Origin: Glandiceps talaboti
Taxonomy: Eukaryota > Hemichordata > Enteropneusta > Spengelidae
NCBI RefSeq assembly: GCF_964340395.1
Contig: NC_135558.1
Location: 22,072,064 to 22,136,063 of the forward strand
Direction: 5' to 3'
Length of the DNA: 64,000 bases
Of this stretch, positions 38,983-51,541 are shown one piece after another. The notes beneath the pieces are model-generated. The model ran no database searches and was not told the origin of the DNA. It saw only the letters and a program-made list of their open reading frames with translations. How positions within the stretch are numbered: position 1 is the first letter of the stretch; each line of letters opens with the position of its first letter. Position numbers and translations under genes: made by a program.

Positions 38983-41156
38983 CTAACAAAATATATTGAT
39001 TTGCATTCAAATACGTTGGATTGGATTACACATTAAGGTCTACTCATCCATCTTTACATTGAAATTATCATTTGGTAACGTAGAATGTATATATAGAAAG
39101 ATTTGAAAACTGCTGACAACTTTGAATGATGTAACGTATCTTCTAAACAACCTAAAAGTAACTTTACGGGGTCCGATCTTCACAGGAGGTCTTGTCACAC
39201 ACACTGTCTTTGCGAAGGCTTTGTGATGAGTTTGTGGTAAAGTCCGAATCGATTTCATTCACCTTTTAGAATGATTACATAAATCCGATGACGTCACAGG
39301 GTTGAGGTTTATATACATAACTCTAAGCTATACGTGAATATTTCCCATCTTTGAATATCACATTCACTCAATGTATTGTCATCCATCCTAGGTATAGTCA
39401 CCATTGTGTAGTAAAAACTCAGTGAATTCTAAAACCATTTGATACTTATGGTATTTATAAGAAAGAAACCCCAACAGTGAATATATCACATTGCTAGCAG
39501 TGAATACGGCAGGTTTTGTGGAATTTGTACATGACGTACTCCGTCGCCAACATGACAATGTCAATATTCTGATAATACATGTACTTATCATTTTCATTTG
39601 TCCACTGTAGTCATTCCAATTGAAAATGTAAATCTTTAATATGATACGAACATTTTGTTTTGTCATGAAATATATGAATTCACGTAGTAGTATGAACAGA
39701 AATTATTTAACGAAAATAATCTATACATTGAAATGTTTCTAGTCTTAATATTGTGTATTTGTTTTCAAAAGCTCCTATTTCGCACTACATTGGATGAAAG
39801 TGGGTTTGAGGTTACTATGGAAACTACTATACGTTGTATAAAAATATGAGATAGCTCATTTCCTGTCGTAAAGATGCTTAACGATCCTTTGAAAGCCGAG
39901 TTGATTATTTATCTGACGTGTAGCACGACAGTAGCCTTAAAATATGGCACCTACATTTGTATTGTTATAAACTAGGGTAAGTTTGCAAATCAAAGCAAGC
40001 CATCTAATTGGGACGGATTTTAGTTTTATAAGGTCACAGCAACATAATAAAATATGTATGGTATTTATGTTAACGCACTAATGAATATAATAATCGGGAA
40101 TTATTTTATGGATCCTCTTACAAAGATCAATAACAGTAAAATATGTTGTTGATTTTAATCATAGAATATTAAATGGATGAATGAAGTCCCTTTTGAAACG
40201 TTGATATAATTGGGTTTTACTTTAACAATATGAATGTTATATCTGACCTAAATAACAAACCCTGCCTATAATTCAATTGCATTTTATTTCATTAGAGTTG
40301 AGAACAAAGGAAGGGTTACATATGTTCATATATTTTATTTAAAGTTAATGATGGAGTATCTTCTCGAACGCAGAGTGTAACGTCTTCTCTTGCAAGCTAT
40401 TGCATATTCTCGACGGTTGACACAGAAAAATGTGTTCATTGCAAGAAAGCTTCAAGTTTGAACTCGTCAATAGCCCTCATTAACACTGTAATGTTTAAGG
40501 AGGAATGTTGTGAAGGTTACAAGTTAAAAGGCTGATATAAAATAATAAATCAACAATAGAAGTGGTTGAACGTTTTGAAGTTATTATAGAACAACACAGT
40601 ACTAGGTTAAGCGAAACATGAAAAACGATGAGTGTGGGAAATGGGGCATGACAAGCAAATAAATTATGCAAAATATGTTTACGAATACGTGTCAGACACG
40701 TTTCAGTAAATAGACGAATTATTATTGTTGAAGTAGGTGGCCAGCCACCAGTACAATAGTGTCAACCTTTTATACCCTTAGCGTCATCTACTCGCTCAAG
40801 GTAAAAAACATATCACTTGTACATGTATTATATAACCTGGAAGGACACATTAGAAGTGACCTTACAAATGCCCAATCCGGACACACCGGTAACATTTAAC
40901 ATCTGCATTAAGGTGTCTTGTGATTACAAGCTATGATGACATTTCCCTGATATCTTGGCCAGTATTTGAAGCATTGCATGCCACTAGCAGCTTGAATGCC
41001 ATGTTACATCGATTAAAATCGTACCGACCCTAACTTTAACATTCAATAAACTCTCTCTAATAAACAATTGAACTATAATGTAATGACTAGGATGGCAAAC
41101 CGCTACATATGGACGATCTGACACAGACTTGTTTTATTTATCAAATCTATCATCTA
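38981..41156. other. Unassigned spacer
   Basis: No feature supported. Confidence 0.5.
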
Positions 41157-41345
41157 TTAGGGACCGGTCAGTTTCTCGAGCCTGGGGAGGGGGGGGGGGT
41201 GGTGGATTCTTAAATCGGGCCTACAAAAAGTCACTGACCCCCCTATCTGTAAAACCAAAAACAGGCTGACCCCCCCCCCCCATATCACTTAATTCTAAAA
41301 CATGATGACCCCCCCCCCCATATATAATATTCACATGACAGGTAT
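41157..41345 (+). mobile_element. Fragment related to the ends of the 13.0-15.7 kb element
   Basis: AGGGACCGGTCAGTTTCTCG then GCCTGGGG and a G run parallels the AGCGATCAGTTTTTA, GGCC, G-run ends of that element. It is followed by AGTCACTGACCCCCC and two ATGACCCCCC / CTGACCCCCC motifs. No partner end was found, so this is a fragment or a diverged solo end. Confidence 0.4.
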
Positions 41346-41464
41346 TTTTATCGTGACTCAGAGTGGACCGCTTGACTGTCTTGCATCTACTTTATAAGAT
41401 CCCGGGTTAGCACTATCATGATTATAATTATTGACTACACAGGGTAAATACATTCCAAAAGGAG

Positions 41465-41815
41465 CTTAATAGCGTCTTGACAGTGAAAGGTAGGGGGAAA
41501 GCTTGAGAAGGGAATATGTACATCTGTTATGGGGGTCCTAGGGGGTCTCCTCCTAGAAGCCCAGGAGGTTTTTAACTCTGAACAGTCTATTTTGAGACTA
41601 TTCAGACATTTTCAGAAAAATAATTTCCAAACTTTGCAAGACAACAACAACATGTAAAAAGCAACTACATTGGGTTGAAATACTTTTGAAATATACTTTG
41701 ATAGCATAGTGACAGTAAGAGGGGAAGAGCTTGTATCTGGGATATGTCCACCTCATGCGGGGGTCCAAGTGGTCTTCCTCTAAAAGTCTTTTAAAGCCAA
41801 TGATTAGGCTACTCA
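41465..41815. repeat. Two diverged direct repeats of about 230 bp
   Basis: GACAGTGAAAGGTAGGGGGA...GGGGGTCCTAGGGGGTCTCC near 41476-41550 recurs as GACAGTAAGAGGGGAAGAGC...GGGGGTCCAAGTGGTCTTCC near 41710-41780. Probably a dispersed repeat fragment. Confidence 0.5.
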
Positions 41816-42646
41816 TACCCTTTCAAGCAATAACTTAATCCATGCTTTACATGTCACCTGTGTGCACAGTTTGAATGAAACTAGCTTGGACATGATGGAT
41901 ATATGGTTGGACTCAGACGGACGGGGCCAATTCGTGTAAGCCTTCGTTCTACTGGGTGTAGCCGAATCAATCTGTGTGTTCATTAGTTTACCATTTCCTA
42001 ATATGACCATACGATATATGATAAAAGTATTGTTGTTTTTGTTTAAGACATGGCTGTAATTACAGCTGCGGAAAAAGCGGATGTATCAATAGTTGGCCAA
42101 ACACTTGTATTGATTAGAAATTTACTGTTGATATTCATTTCAACGTGTAATGAATTGATGTTTATTGGTTTTCTGTCTGCCTCGTCACCTCTTTTACAGC
42201 TGCCTAGGTGACGTAATTAATGGTTTCATGTTCTCTCCTCTCCTCTTTGTATCATGTGCTTTTCATGGTACGAATTCAGACTGTATTCCAATAATCGATA
42301 ACCTTCACCATCGTTCAGTTAAAAGGTCTGTCTATCAAATATGAGTACACCAAATGAAATTGGCTTCCATTTTATTTCTAATATTGACATATATGATAGT
42401 GATATTTTGTAGAACTAGGATTTCATGTTTCCTTATATAGTGCATACATATAAATAACCACATACGAATGCTCTACATTGTGACAAATCATAACTCAATA
42501 TCTACATCAGACATGTTTATGAATACTGTGGCGTGATCTAATATAAACCTTCTAGAAGGTTGTAATATGACGGTTTACTCAAATGAAATTGTCATTTTCA
42601 ATTTCCAATGGTTGCGTTTCTATAGCGTGTTTAATCGCTTTTGAGA
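41816..42646. other. Unassigned spacer
   Basis: No feature supported. Confidence 0.5.
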
Positions 42647-42686
42647 TCAATGTACTCCTGAGGTAGGTACCTCAGAAGTACATTGA
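42647..42686. repeat. 40-bp near-perfect palindrome
   Basis: TCAATGTACTCCTGAGGTA, two central bases GG, then TACCTCAGAAGTACATTGA. The 19-bp arms have a single mismatch and almost no loop, so cruciform or long hairpin formation is possible. Confidence 0.92.
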
Positions 42687-43704
42687 GAAGACTAGAAATA
42701 ATAAAAGCATCTTTTTTCGATCACTCTGCCAAATATATGTTGCTCTGGTTACTTATCAAGATGATGTTTTCAATCATAGTATTGTGAAATATGTTTTCCT
42801 TGATCGCTTTACCTTAATTTTTATTTCAGACTACCTCTGATTTTGTCAAAATGTACATTACATGACATCTTGGTACGAAATACCCATCATAATAACATAA
42901 TCCACATTCCCTAGGGACCGCTTGGCTACATTTTGACAAGAGGATTATAACAAGCTTTAAATAAGTAACATAGTAATATATTTATTATTAGTATTTCACA
43001 GCATCTATCATATTATTCAAAAGGCACACACAATTTATATATATTAAAGAAAGTGGAACAAATGTGTTAGATATTCGTATGTAGTTTATATGGCATGAAG
43101 GACTGTCGCATATCCCACACCACGAGTGCGTAGAATAAAGTTCCAGGGAGATAAGCATATAGTGTTCGACATGTTCGAGAACGAAAAATACTCAAAACGT
43201 GTAATGTAAACTGATAATTAATAAAATATGTATGGCATAACGGCATCAGACCTTTAATATGTAGTATATATTAGGTTATTAAGTTATTAATGTTTAGTTA
43301 ACCTATGATATTTTAGTAACTGTAACGCTTTCAATGAAGATTACATTCCTCTTACTTTTTTATCCATTTAATTTTCAGGTACGTTGGCCCTATCAAATTA
43401 CCACTATACAATCAAGCCACATAGTCTTTCCGATATATTCTTTCCTGCCGATGTCCATTATAAAATAAGCTACATAATACAGTTTTACTTTGTCTATGTA
43501 AATCAATTTGTCCAAGGCTACAATTACCGAGTTAAGGACTAGTAAATACAATATGTACCTTTTTGTTACCCAAACTGCACAGTAATATTGTCCAACATTT
43601 ATAATTCTAATAATCGGTGGAAATGGGTGGTCATTGTTCTGGGTTCCACCGTGTAATAGTGCATGAAAATGCCCTGATAACAATGTATTATTATTGTTGT
43701 TTGA
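42687..43704. other. Unassigned spacer
   Basis: No feature supported. A 96-codon minus-strand frame at 43393-43683 has no recognisable domain. Confidence 0.5.
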
Positions 43705-44020
43705 TATAGCTTACACTTTTTATGAAAAACTTCCATAATTAACGATTTTCGGTAATTAGGAACACTTCAATTTCAATATAATCAAGTATATACTTTAACC
43801 ATGACATTGCACATATGTCCCATAAAATTTTACAGTTTTAATGAAAAACTTGCATACTTAATGACTATCGGTAATTAGGATGTATCTTAAGAATGCAAGT
43901 TTTGAATTTCATATAATTTGGTACATATGTCATCCATATCATAACAATGCGCACATGATTTCTTGACGTAGCTTTTAGTTTTAATGAGTAATTTGAATTT
44001 TTAATGATCTTCAGCAATTA
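43705..44020. repeat. Degenerate ~130-140 bp tandem repeat, about 2.5 copies
   Basis: The motif set TTTTAATGAAAAACTTGCAT, CTATCGGTAATTAGGA and GCACATATGTCC recurs three times with increasing divergence. It resembles the core-repeat arrays of the Helitron-like elements but lacks a microsatellite end. Confidence 0.65.
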
Positions 44021-44287
44021 AGCAGTTTTCGCCTTACTGGAGGCATTCGACTTAAATGTGGGTTATTTTGCCTTAATACAACCATCCCTATACAATTTAC
44101 CTGCATCTTGCAAAAACACTGTGTACATGTCTCCATTTTCCACCGATTAGATGTTCCACTGAAATTAAAACGCTGTATATACGCAATCACTCGAAATTGC
44201 ATTTTTTTACTAGAATATATATCAGGTGTTTACAAACACAATTGTCATGTTTTCATGCTGTCAATAGGCGCAATATGACGACATTGT

Positions 44288-44309
44288 ATATTTATTTATT
44301 TATTTATTG
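44288..44309. repeat. (TTTA)n microsatellite
   Basis: About five TTTA units. Confidence 0.85.
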
Positions 44310-44394
44310 CTCAACAACAATATCTGCCCCAATTAGTTGTTATTAAATGATCTCTTACACTCCCATTTTTCACAATAAACAAGTATCATCTGTT

Positions 44395-44395
44395 C

Positions 44396-44443
<48 letters not shown>

Positions 44444-44467
44444 GTATCATGATGATATCATGATGAT

Positions 44468-44499
<32 letters not shown>

Positions 44500-44500
44500 G
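44395..44500. repeat. Inverted trinucleotide tracts: (ATG)n then (ATC)n
   Basis: About 16 GAT/ATG units (44395-44442), a centre made of GATATC and ATGATATCAT palindromes (44445-44470), then about 10 ATC units (44468-44500). The two tracts are reverse complements and can fold into one long hairpin. Confidence 0.93.
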
Positions 44501-44729
44501 ACCACCATCAAATATCAGTGCAACCTGATCCTGGAAACTAAAAGGTTCATAAAAACATGTCTTCAACTCATAGTATGACCATTACGTTCGGTATATGAAG
44601 ATAGGTTTGACTGATCGTGTGACTAGACACTGTAAACAGACCATGATGTCTGCAAGTGTTCTACTTAATGTGAAAACATACATAGAACTAATTTCGATTA
44701 TATCATAATATTTGGTTAGAACACGTAGA

Positions 44730-45125
44730 ATGTTTGGCTGTTGTTATGGGTGTGGTCCAGTTGCTAGGCACATTTACATACATTTCTTGAATGTTATTCA
44801 ATTGTCTATTAATATATATTCTTATCTTTGCAATATACCCGATTGTTTGGGTGATTATATGGGTGTGGTCCTGTTCCTAGGCACATTTACGTACATTTCT
44901 TCAATGTTTATTCAAATGTCTATTAATCACTGTTGTTATCTTTGCGATATGCATGATCATTTGACTGTTGCTGTGGGCATGGTCTTGGTTGCTAGGTTCA
45001 TTTGCATATATTTAAAAAAAATTGTTCACTTGTCTAAAAATCCGTTATTTTGTGAAAAAAACCACCGTTTGGCTGTTGCTATGGGTGTGGTCATGGTTTT
45101 TAAGGAGATTTGCATACATTTTTCT
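44730..45125. repeat. ~113-bp minisatellite, 3.5 copies
   Basis: GTTTGGCTGTTGTTATGGGT then GTGGTC, TTGCTAGGCACATTTACATA and a TTGTCTATTAAT segment recur near 44732, 44845, 44958 and 45067. The 147-codon frame across it is made of these diverged copies and has no independent support. Confidence 0.85.
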
Positions 45126-45870
45126 TGTTTGCTGTTTGTTAATAATTCTGTATGATATCGTTGGATTTCATGTTGATTTAATAACATTGCATATTATTGG
45201 TGGGTTTCATGTTGGTTACTGATGATAAGAATAAACATAGTGATGTCCTGCATGTCTTTCAACATGTGTATACTTGAAGGGGATATATATCACCCGTATG
45301 TTTTCATTATTAATATTCAAACATATATGAGGTAATTATCAACGAATAAAAGGGAGTGGTATGTATACTCGTGTTTAAAATAAAAGGTTATGGAAGCTAA
45401 AATAAAGCATATTTAGAAGTAAAATTATAACTGCAAACTGCAATTATTTTGTGCAACCATAGTAGTGCACATTGTAATTGCCAATATAGAAAAGTAGAAA
45501 TGTTAAATTTGTATGTTCAGTAAAAAGTCACATTCAGATTCCAAACTATTGATAATTTTAGATTATATCGCATTTATACATTTTTAATACACACAAATTG
45601 ATATCATGTAACACATTGTGTGCAATATTGATGAGACTATAGGGAAGCATGATCGAAGTACAACTCTTAGAATTCCTAGTATGGATGTCTCAATGATGTG
45701 CACTTTTTATGATGACTTCCAGCAAAGATTAATAAACTGGTAGCCCGTAGGATTTCCCTTTTAATCGCACCTATTCATAAAAACAACAACATATATACTT
45801 AATTTAATAATTTGATGTAGTCTAAGACTGTATTCTTAGTCGTTTAAATAGAGTGTACAGACTATAATCA
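45126..45870. other. Unassigned spacer
   Basis: No feature supported. Confidence 0.5.
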
Positions 45871-46085
45871 TCATTGTCACATAGAAATTCACACCAGTCT
45901 CTGCCAAGTCATCGTCGCCTTAATTCATATCAGTTTCTTCTAAGTCATTGTCACTTTGCCACGTCATTATCATAGAAATTCATATCAGTCGCTGCCACGT
46001 CATCGTCATAGAAATTCGTATCAGTCTCTGCTACGTCATCGTGACATTCATATCAGTCTCTGCTACGTCATTGTCATATAAATCA
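45871..46085. repeat. Degenerate ~40-50 bp minisatellite
   Basis: CATAGAAATTCATATCAGTC followed by TCTGCCACGTCATCGT recurs about five times with variable spacing. Confidence 0.75.
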
Positions 46086-47532
46086 CTGGTATGTCAAATC
46101 ATCATTACACTCAATCACTCAAATAGACACGAGTAATAAGCTTATGTGCCGAAAAACACATCTGCGCAGTTATGATGCGCGGTGAAAAGTATTGACCCCA
46201 ACCTTAAATATGTAACTGGTTGTGCATGCAGATAATGACTGATTACGGATATTGCATGACTGAAAACTGGACTAATATATTCTTTGATGTTTAGCGATAT
46301 ACTAGTTAAGAAAACATTTCAAGGATTTAAAGCAACAACTCATAATACTAAAATCTTCATCAATGATGACGGTACACGGATTATATTTCGTCTTTAGATG
46401 ACTTATTCAACCTATCAACGAAATTAAATATGTTTAAGCCCAGCTTTTGTTTGCCACCGGCATATTCAGGACAAACAAGAACAAAAATTGAAATGTCTAA
46501 GAAGCTTATTTTAATTCAGGCCTCTGGTAATATTGACTTGTAGTAAGTCTTGTGAACGGTATTAACTTAGAGAAAGATTTTGATGTATTTATGTACTGAT
46601 ACGAGGACCGCACTGCAAACTAGCATGTACAACACACTGTTTCTTCCATACATATTCTTAAAATCAAAAGACCCGAGATTCCTCTTCATCTTCAAGACCC
46701 AACAACTGCTAAAATACCTATAAATGTATTTATTCGTCAACCTACGTTTATAAAAGCGTTTGGATGATTAGGCATTACTTTTCATGTTAATAAGAAAGAA
46801 TTTTTTGTCAATAGTGGAATTCATTCGTTAACTATCAAGTGTGCTTTACCTCAGAACTACTTTCATATGTTACGTTTGAATTGAGCGTTGATATCACATT
46901 ACGAAAGTTATATTCAACTGAAAGTCGAAATCATTCCGCTAGTCTTTCAGTACGGTCCACCCAATACCAACTTTGGATAACTAAAACGTAACTTGTTAAC
47001 CTTTGATGAAGGCTAGATGCCAAAACAAGTGAACACTCCAAAATAAACAATTCTCAGTTACATTATTCCTGAGTAAATGGTCGGTCGTGACGACCACGCG
47101 TTCGCCGTCACTGGACTTTCGCCGTTCTGTGTGGATTTTTTGACTATTTCCCTGTGACATAAAAAGTACAGTTCAAAGACTTGTTACAATGTATACAACG
47201 GTGATATTTTGTTTGGTTGACAACAAATTTGGCATTGGAAATGCTTTTTATAGCTGGATTTCTAGTTGTCTGCTAGGTTTGTTTACAAGGGGACGTGCAG
47301 TGATCACATGATACAACAAGTAAAAATATGCCTGTATACATTACAATTCTACCCATGATAAAAGTAACACCTTTTAGCACCTTCTTGTACCTGTACCCAT
47401 ATGGTGAATAACGCCACCAGCCTACGCTTTGGGGCTATGTGTAAATAAAACTTGTTTGTCTAAACTAAGCATCTTGTTGGAACTCGTTGACACCTCTCAA
47501 TCCGATAATGGTCAGTAGTTGTACCTCAGATC
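46086..47532. other. Unassigned spacer
   Basis: No feature supported. AATAAA at about 47444 lies 3' of a slightly GC-richer stretch, but no exon is evident. Confidence 0.45.
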
Positions 47533-47563
47533 ACAGACAAGAAACTGTGTTCCTTGTCTGTGC
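47533..47563. repeat. Hairpin with CACAGACAAG arms
   Basis: The 10-bp arms are perfect with an 11-bp loop. The right arm with its lead-in (GTGTTCCTTGTCTGTG) reappears at 48733-48748, so both loci probably derive from one repeat. Confidence 0.8.
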
Positions 47564-48125
47564 TCAGATGTTGTACCATGGCTCACAGTCCTGCTTGCAG
47601 GCGGTGCACGCGTTTCGCTCAACACCGTCATACGAAAAGTAACCGTCCTATAGCGAGTGCGAAAACAAAATACTCTCGCACCAATAACAAAATAATTACA
47701 TATAATTTTTTTTATAAAGCTCTCAAATATTAGCAATCGGTCGAATATGTACTCATTTTACATCTTTTTGACGATAGTAGTCGCTGGTACGATCACAAAA
47801 AGTGTCGAAATCGGAACTTTTCCAGTTCCGACTGATTTCAAAATCCCGCCTTACAAACTCCGCCGCATTTGATCGGGCGTCCACTTGGGCATAAATTACG
47901 ATTGAACTTGTGATTTCGGGATTTCTGGTCCTCCGGACTGGGACTAGTACTTTTGTAGCCAAGGCGAGGTAAAATTACTAAATAGTCGATATAATTTATT
48001 GCTGATATTTGAACACAGATGCGTTAAATCTTTAGTTACTAGCATTTCAGGTAAGCCCAGGTTTCACATGTCAACTGTCTCTTTGTAGGCGACTTACTCC
48101 GTATGCAAGCAGGGCGACATGGTCC
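47564..48125. other. Unassigned, GC-richer stretch
   Basis: Around 47800-47960 the minus strand carries a 69-codon frame (TTG start, 47753-47962) with less AT-biased codons than the surroundings. It could be an exon fragment, but no domain or convincing splice site is seen. Confidence 0.3.
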
Positions 48126-48155
48126 CTCAGACCACTAGTGGTCAACCGGTCTGAG
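48126..48155. repeat. Nested palindrome CTCAGACCACTAGTGGTC
   Basis: The perfect 14-bp palindrome GACCACTAGTGGTC lies inside outer arms CTCAGACC and GGTCTGAG. The same arms flank the hairpin at 48753. Confidence 0.8.
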
Positions 48156-48752
48156 ATGGATCATAGACCCTACGAAATGGATGTAGCCTAGTAGAAATGT
48201 CTATATTTGTGAACAGTAAGGAATGTCTCTCAGATAGACTGTGTCCGTGACTGTACACTGTTGTGTCAATCAAGGCCTCTTCGCAGGTTTGTGAACATGA
48301 TGCTGGGGACTAATCTCCATTTCAAAAAGGGAAGTTTTTCTAACTGAAAAAGGTGTTTGTCCTGAATGTTCGATAACTTGCATTTCCGTCATTTTCTCGT
48401 CTCTGTTAATTTTAGCGACGAAGGGATATGACAAACAATAGCATGTGAAGGGCGATATAATGTTGCCTTGTCCGAGAAACGGGAAGTACACTAGCTGTTT
48501 TCACTTCACTGCTCACACTTACATTGAAGAGCTATGTAGTCTGTAATTCTTGGCTAGTCTATTCTATTATCAAACAGAATTTTCCCTCAAATTCAACATC
48601 ACTGTCAGAATATATTCGAGAAAGGTTTACAACGTTTAAACTTTAATCATCCTGGATTCAATAGCAAGTGTATATTCTTTGATCACGGATTTGCGAGTGC
48701 AAAACATTATAAAAGCACGGGACTGCAATTTTGTGTTCCTTGTCTGTGTAAC

Positions 48753-48787
48753 CTCAGACCACTGAAAATATTCATTAGTGGTCTGAG
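48753..48787. repeat. Hairpin with CTCAGACCACT arms
   Basis: The 11-bp perfect arms enclose a 13-bp loop. It shares arm sequence with 48126-48155. Confidence 0.85.
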
Positions 48788-48925
48788 TCTGAGTTGGAAC
48801 ACATCTCCGTTTATACAAGTGCTAGTTGTGTGTATTCACTAAGCCGTTTCAATATAATAATCATATGGACGTTTTATTTTCAACATCACGCAAACCATTG
48901 GCCTCTTTTCATGGTAGCGATTAGT

Positions 48926-49078
48926 CTATCTGCAAGACCTCAGATGTTCTTCCGAGACAATACGACACACGACCGAACATCGCTATCGAGGATGGAACAT
49001 CCAAGGCAAGCCCTCACTGCGAACTTCGTTCGCTTATAGTATCGAAAGAAAGCACGAACATCTAGCAGCAAGACTAGG
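48926..49078. mobile_element. Very short MITE, family B, copy 1
   Basis: The left end TAGTCTATCTGCAAGACCTC and the inverted right end TAGTCTTGCTGCTAGATGTT share TAGTCT and CTGC.AGA. The interior contains GCGAACTTCGTTCGC, itself palindromic. The relative at 49528-49642 shares both ends and the GCGAACTTCGT core. Confidence 0.6.
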
Positions 49079-49527
49079 TAGCGATTTGACAGACGCCAAC
49101 AAAATCGAATTTTAGACTCTAATATTACTCTTCGCACGTACAGAGTACTTTTTATAGGATAATATCATAAAAAGTGAATCAGAGCAAGCATCTAACCTAG
49201 ACTCTAAAATTAGATTTTATCCGATAATGGATATTTGTGTAATGTCGCGTCTTCATGGGGTCAGGTGTAAAAAAGACGGGTCAAAGTTTGGAAATGTGCA
49301 CTCAGAGAACTGCGACACAACTGCTGACAGAGAGTTCTCAAAGCATATTTCAGAGCTAAGGTGGCTTTTGTCCTGCGTGTTCATTATAAAGCGGCCAAGT
49401 TCGCGTCACAATTTGTAAAATAACGCTACAACATTATACTAAACAATAAAGAATAAATAAGCCTTTGAAGTTTCTGTGCTCCTTCTATAAATACTTCCCA
49501 TGAATCTGGCCACAGCTACTCATGCCC

Positions 49528-49642
49528 TAGTCTAGCTGCTAGACCTCAGGTGTTATTCCGAATTTACAATACGACAAGGATGGGCGTTCGCCATCACAGC
49601 GAACTTCGTCGGGAGAAAGCCCGAACGTCTAGCAGCAAGACA
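49528..49642. mobile_element. Very short MITE, family B, copy 2
   Basis: The left end TAGTCTAGCTGCTAGACCTC and the inverted right end GTCTTGCTGCTAGACGTTCG enclose about 75 bp including GCGAACTTCGTCGGGAGAAA. It is similar to 48926-49078 throughout. Confidence 0.6.
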
Positions 49643-51500
49643 ACTTTCAATAGGGGTCTGAGTGTCCATGCATACAATGAAAAGATGGAAAAGAAGATTA
49701 TGCAAATACCCGACACTTCTTTATTTCTGTTGATATAGATGATGAGGCCAATTAACACATTTCTAACAGCTTAGCATATTAACTAACCTCGGAAATTCGA
49801 GGTTGGGAAGTTCTCAATTGGTCATACTTTAGCATCGGAGAGAATTGTAATGTATCTGCAGGGCTCTCGACCAATCAGAATACGAGATTGGTGACAGATG
49901 ACGTATAATACATTTATATAGATATGGCTTATATTGTCGAATTCTGTTTTGAACATTGCCGTTATTCTATTTTATCGTTGTAGGTCTTTGCTTATTCATT
50001 TTAATGGATTTTTGTAATATATTTAACGTTATCATGACGAAGTATAAAAACAGCTCGAAAAGGGACATTCCGTGGAGATCGTTCGATAACGGCTAGACAT
50101 GTACACGTGGTTACAAGCCGTGGAGATTATTCGATAATGCGTAGAACACATGATTAGAAACTGTACTTCGGATACAATCAGTGGTGTGACTCTCCTTACC
50201 CCCTCCTTCATCAACCTTCCTTGACGTTATCTCGTGTAAAAGTGTCTTTTTATCTAAAGTAAACTATAGTGGCTTCTTGTAATTATGTAGTAATAAGCAG
50301 ACAGCAGACATTTTCTGATCTAGACTCTCTGTCGATAAAAGGTGACATATGTATGTGTAGACTGTCGACAGTCGCTCGTGCCTTTTTTGCTACGTTTTAT
50401 CTAAAACTAAAGGCGTCGCCGCGCTCCGATCCGGAGCAACACTTACTATAATCGTATACTGAGAGCGAGGGCTGTAGGCTACGTGCCTACATGTGTTACG
50501 TCAACCAAAGTCTGATAAAATAAACAATTACCGCTTCACAGACATAGTATCTGTATCATTATGTCGGCTTTTGAGTTTTAATGGAACTGTTAGTTGCTTT
50601 CTAGATCTGTGTTCATGATATTCTATTCAGTAAATTGATTTCTGTCGTTCTGTGTTGATATGTGAATAAAAATATGATAATAGCAAAGTATACAATGCAT
50701 TAAAACATATTTATTTGGACATTGTACTTTTTATGTTTTCCAATATGGATATTAAGTATGACGAGATAAACGGACTTCAAATGGACCTTATTTCATTACG
50801 TATCACTAATGAATGAAATCAGTAACTATATATTATTCACATTACTATTTTTGTATTTTGCTGGTTCAACATTCCGGCCTTTTTGACAATTGCTTAATTT
50901 GTGTGTTTTACATAATCAATTGGGTAAGCTGTATCACTCAGTAGTGTCTAACTCACACACAAGATGAGAGCGAATTTGGAAGTACTTCTTGAGTAATGAC
51001 TCAAAGAATCGGGAATGATTACTCACACGGAGTCCGCAGGTGGTATGTTGCCTAGACTGGAAAAGCCTGACAGTTCCATAGCGACGTGATATGGAGCATG
51101 TAACATGGCCATCTCAGGAAGTCCCAAACCTGAATGGATTTATGTAGGAAAGCATTGCTAGGAGTACGTGTGTATTCGTCTGCATCAAAATATAACTGGG
51201 GAAATTTCCACCACAAAAATGACATGCCAATTAAATTTAACTTTACATAACCTTTTTTTTCATTAAATGTTGTATGAAATCCAGCTTGCTGCATTTTTTG
51301 CATTGTAAATGATTTTTTTTAGCAATCTGGTTATACAATAATTATTAACTATATCTTTATCATCGATATTGTTCATCTGCATGCTAAATTAAAAAACCCG
51401 CACTTCATAATAATGAAGGTTTGCACACCGTTTGTGTCAAGATATGATGTGTCTACATGAAATATTAATCCGTGCATCGTAACTACAATCTTATTTTTAT
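49643..51500. other. Unassigned spacer
   Basis: No feature supported. Confidence 0.5.
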
Positions 51501-51540
<40 letters not shown>

Positions 51541-51541
51541 T
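51501..51541. repeat. (TTTA)n microsatellite
   Basis: About ten TTTA units. Confidence 0.95.

Noticed and set aside
44712-45155. 147-codon Cys/Leu-rich ORF resembling a membrane protein
   Set aside because: It is composed of diverged copies of a ~113-bp tandem repeat, with no independent support.
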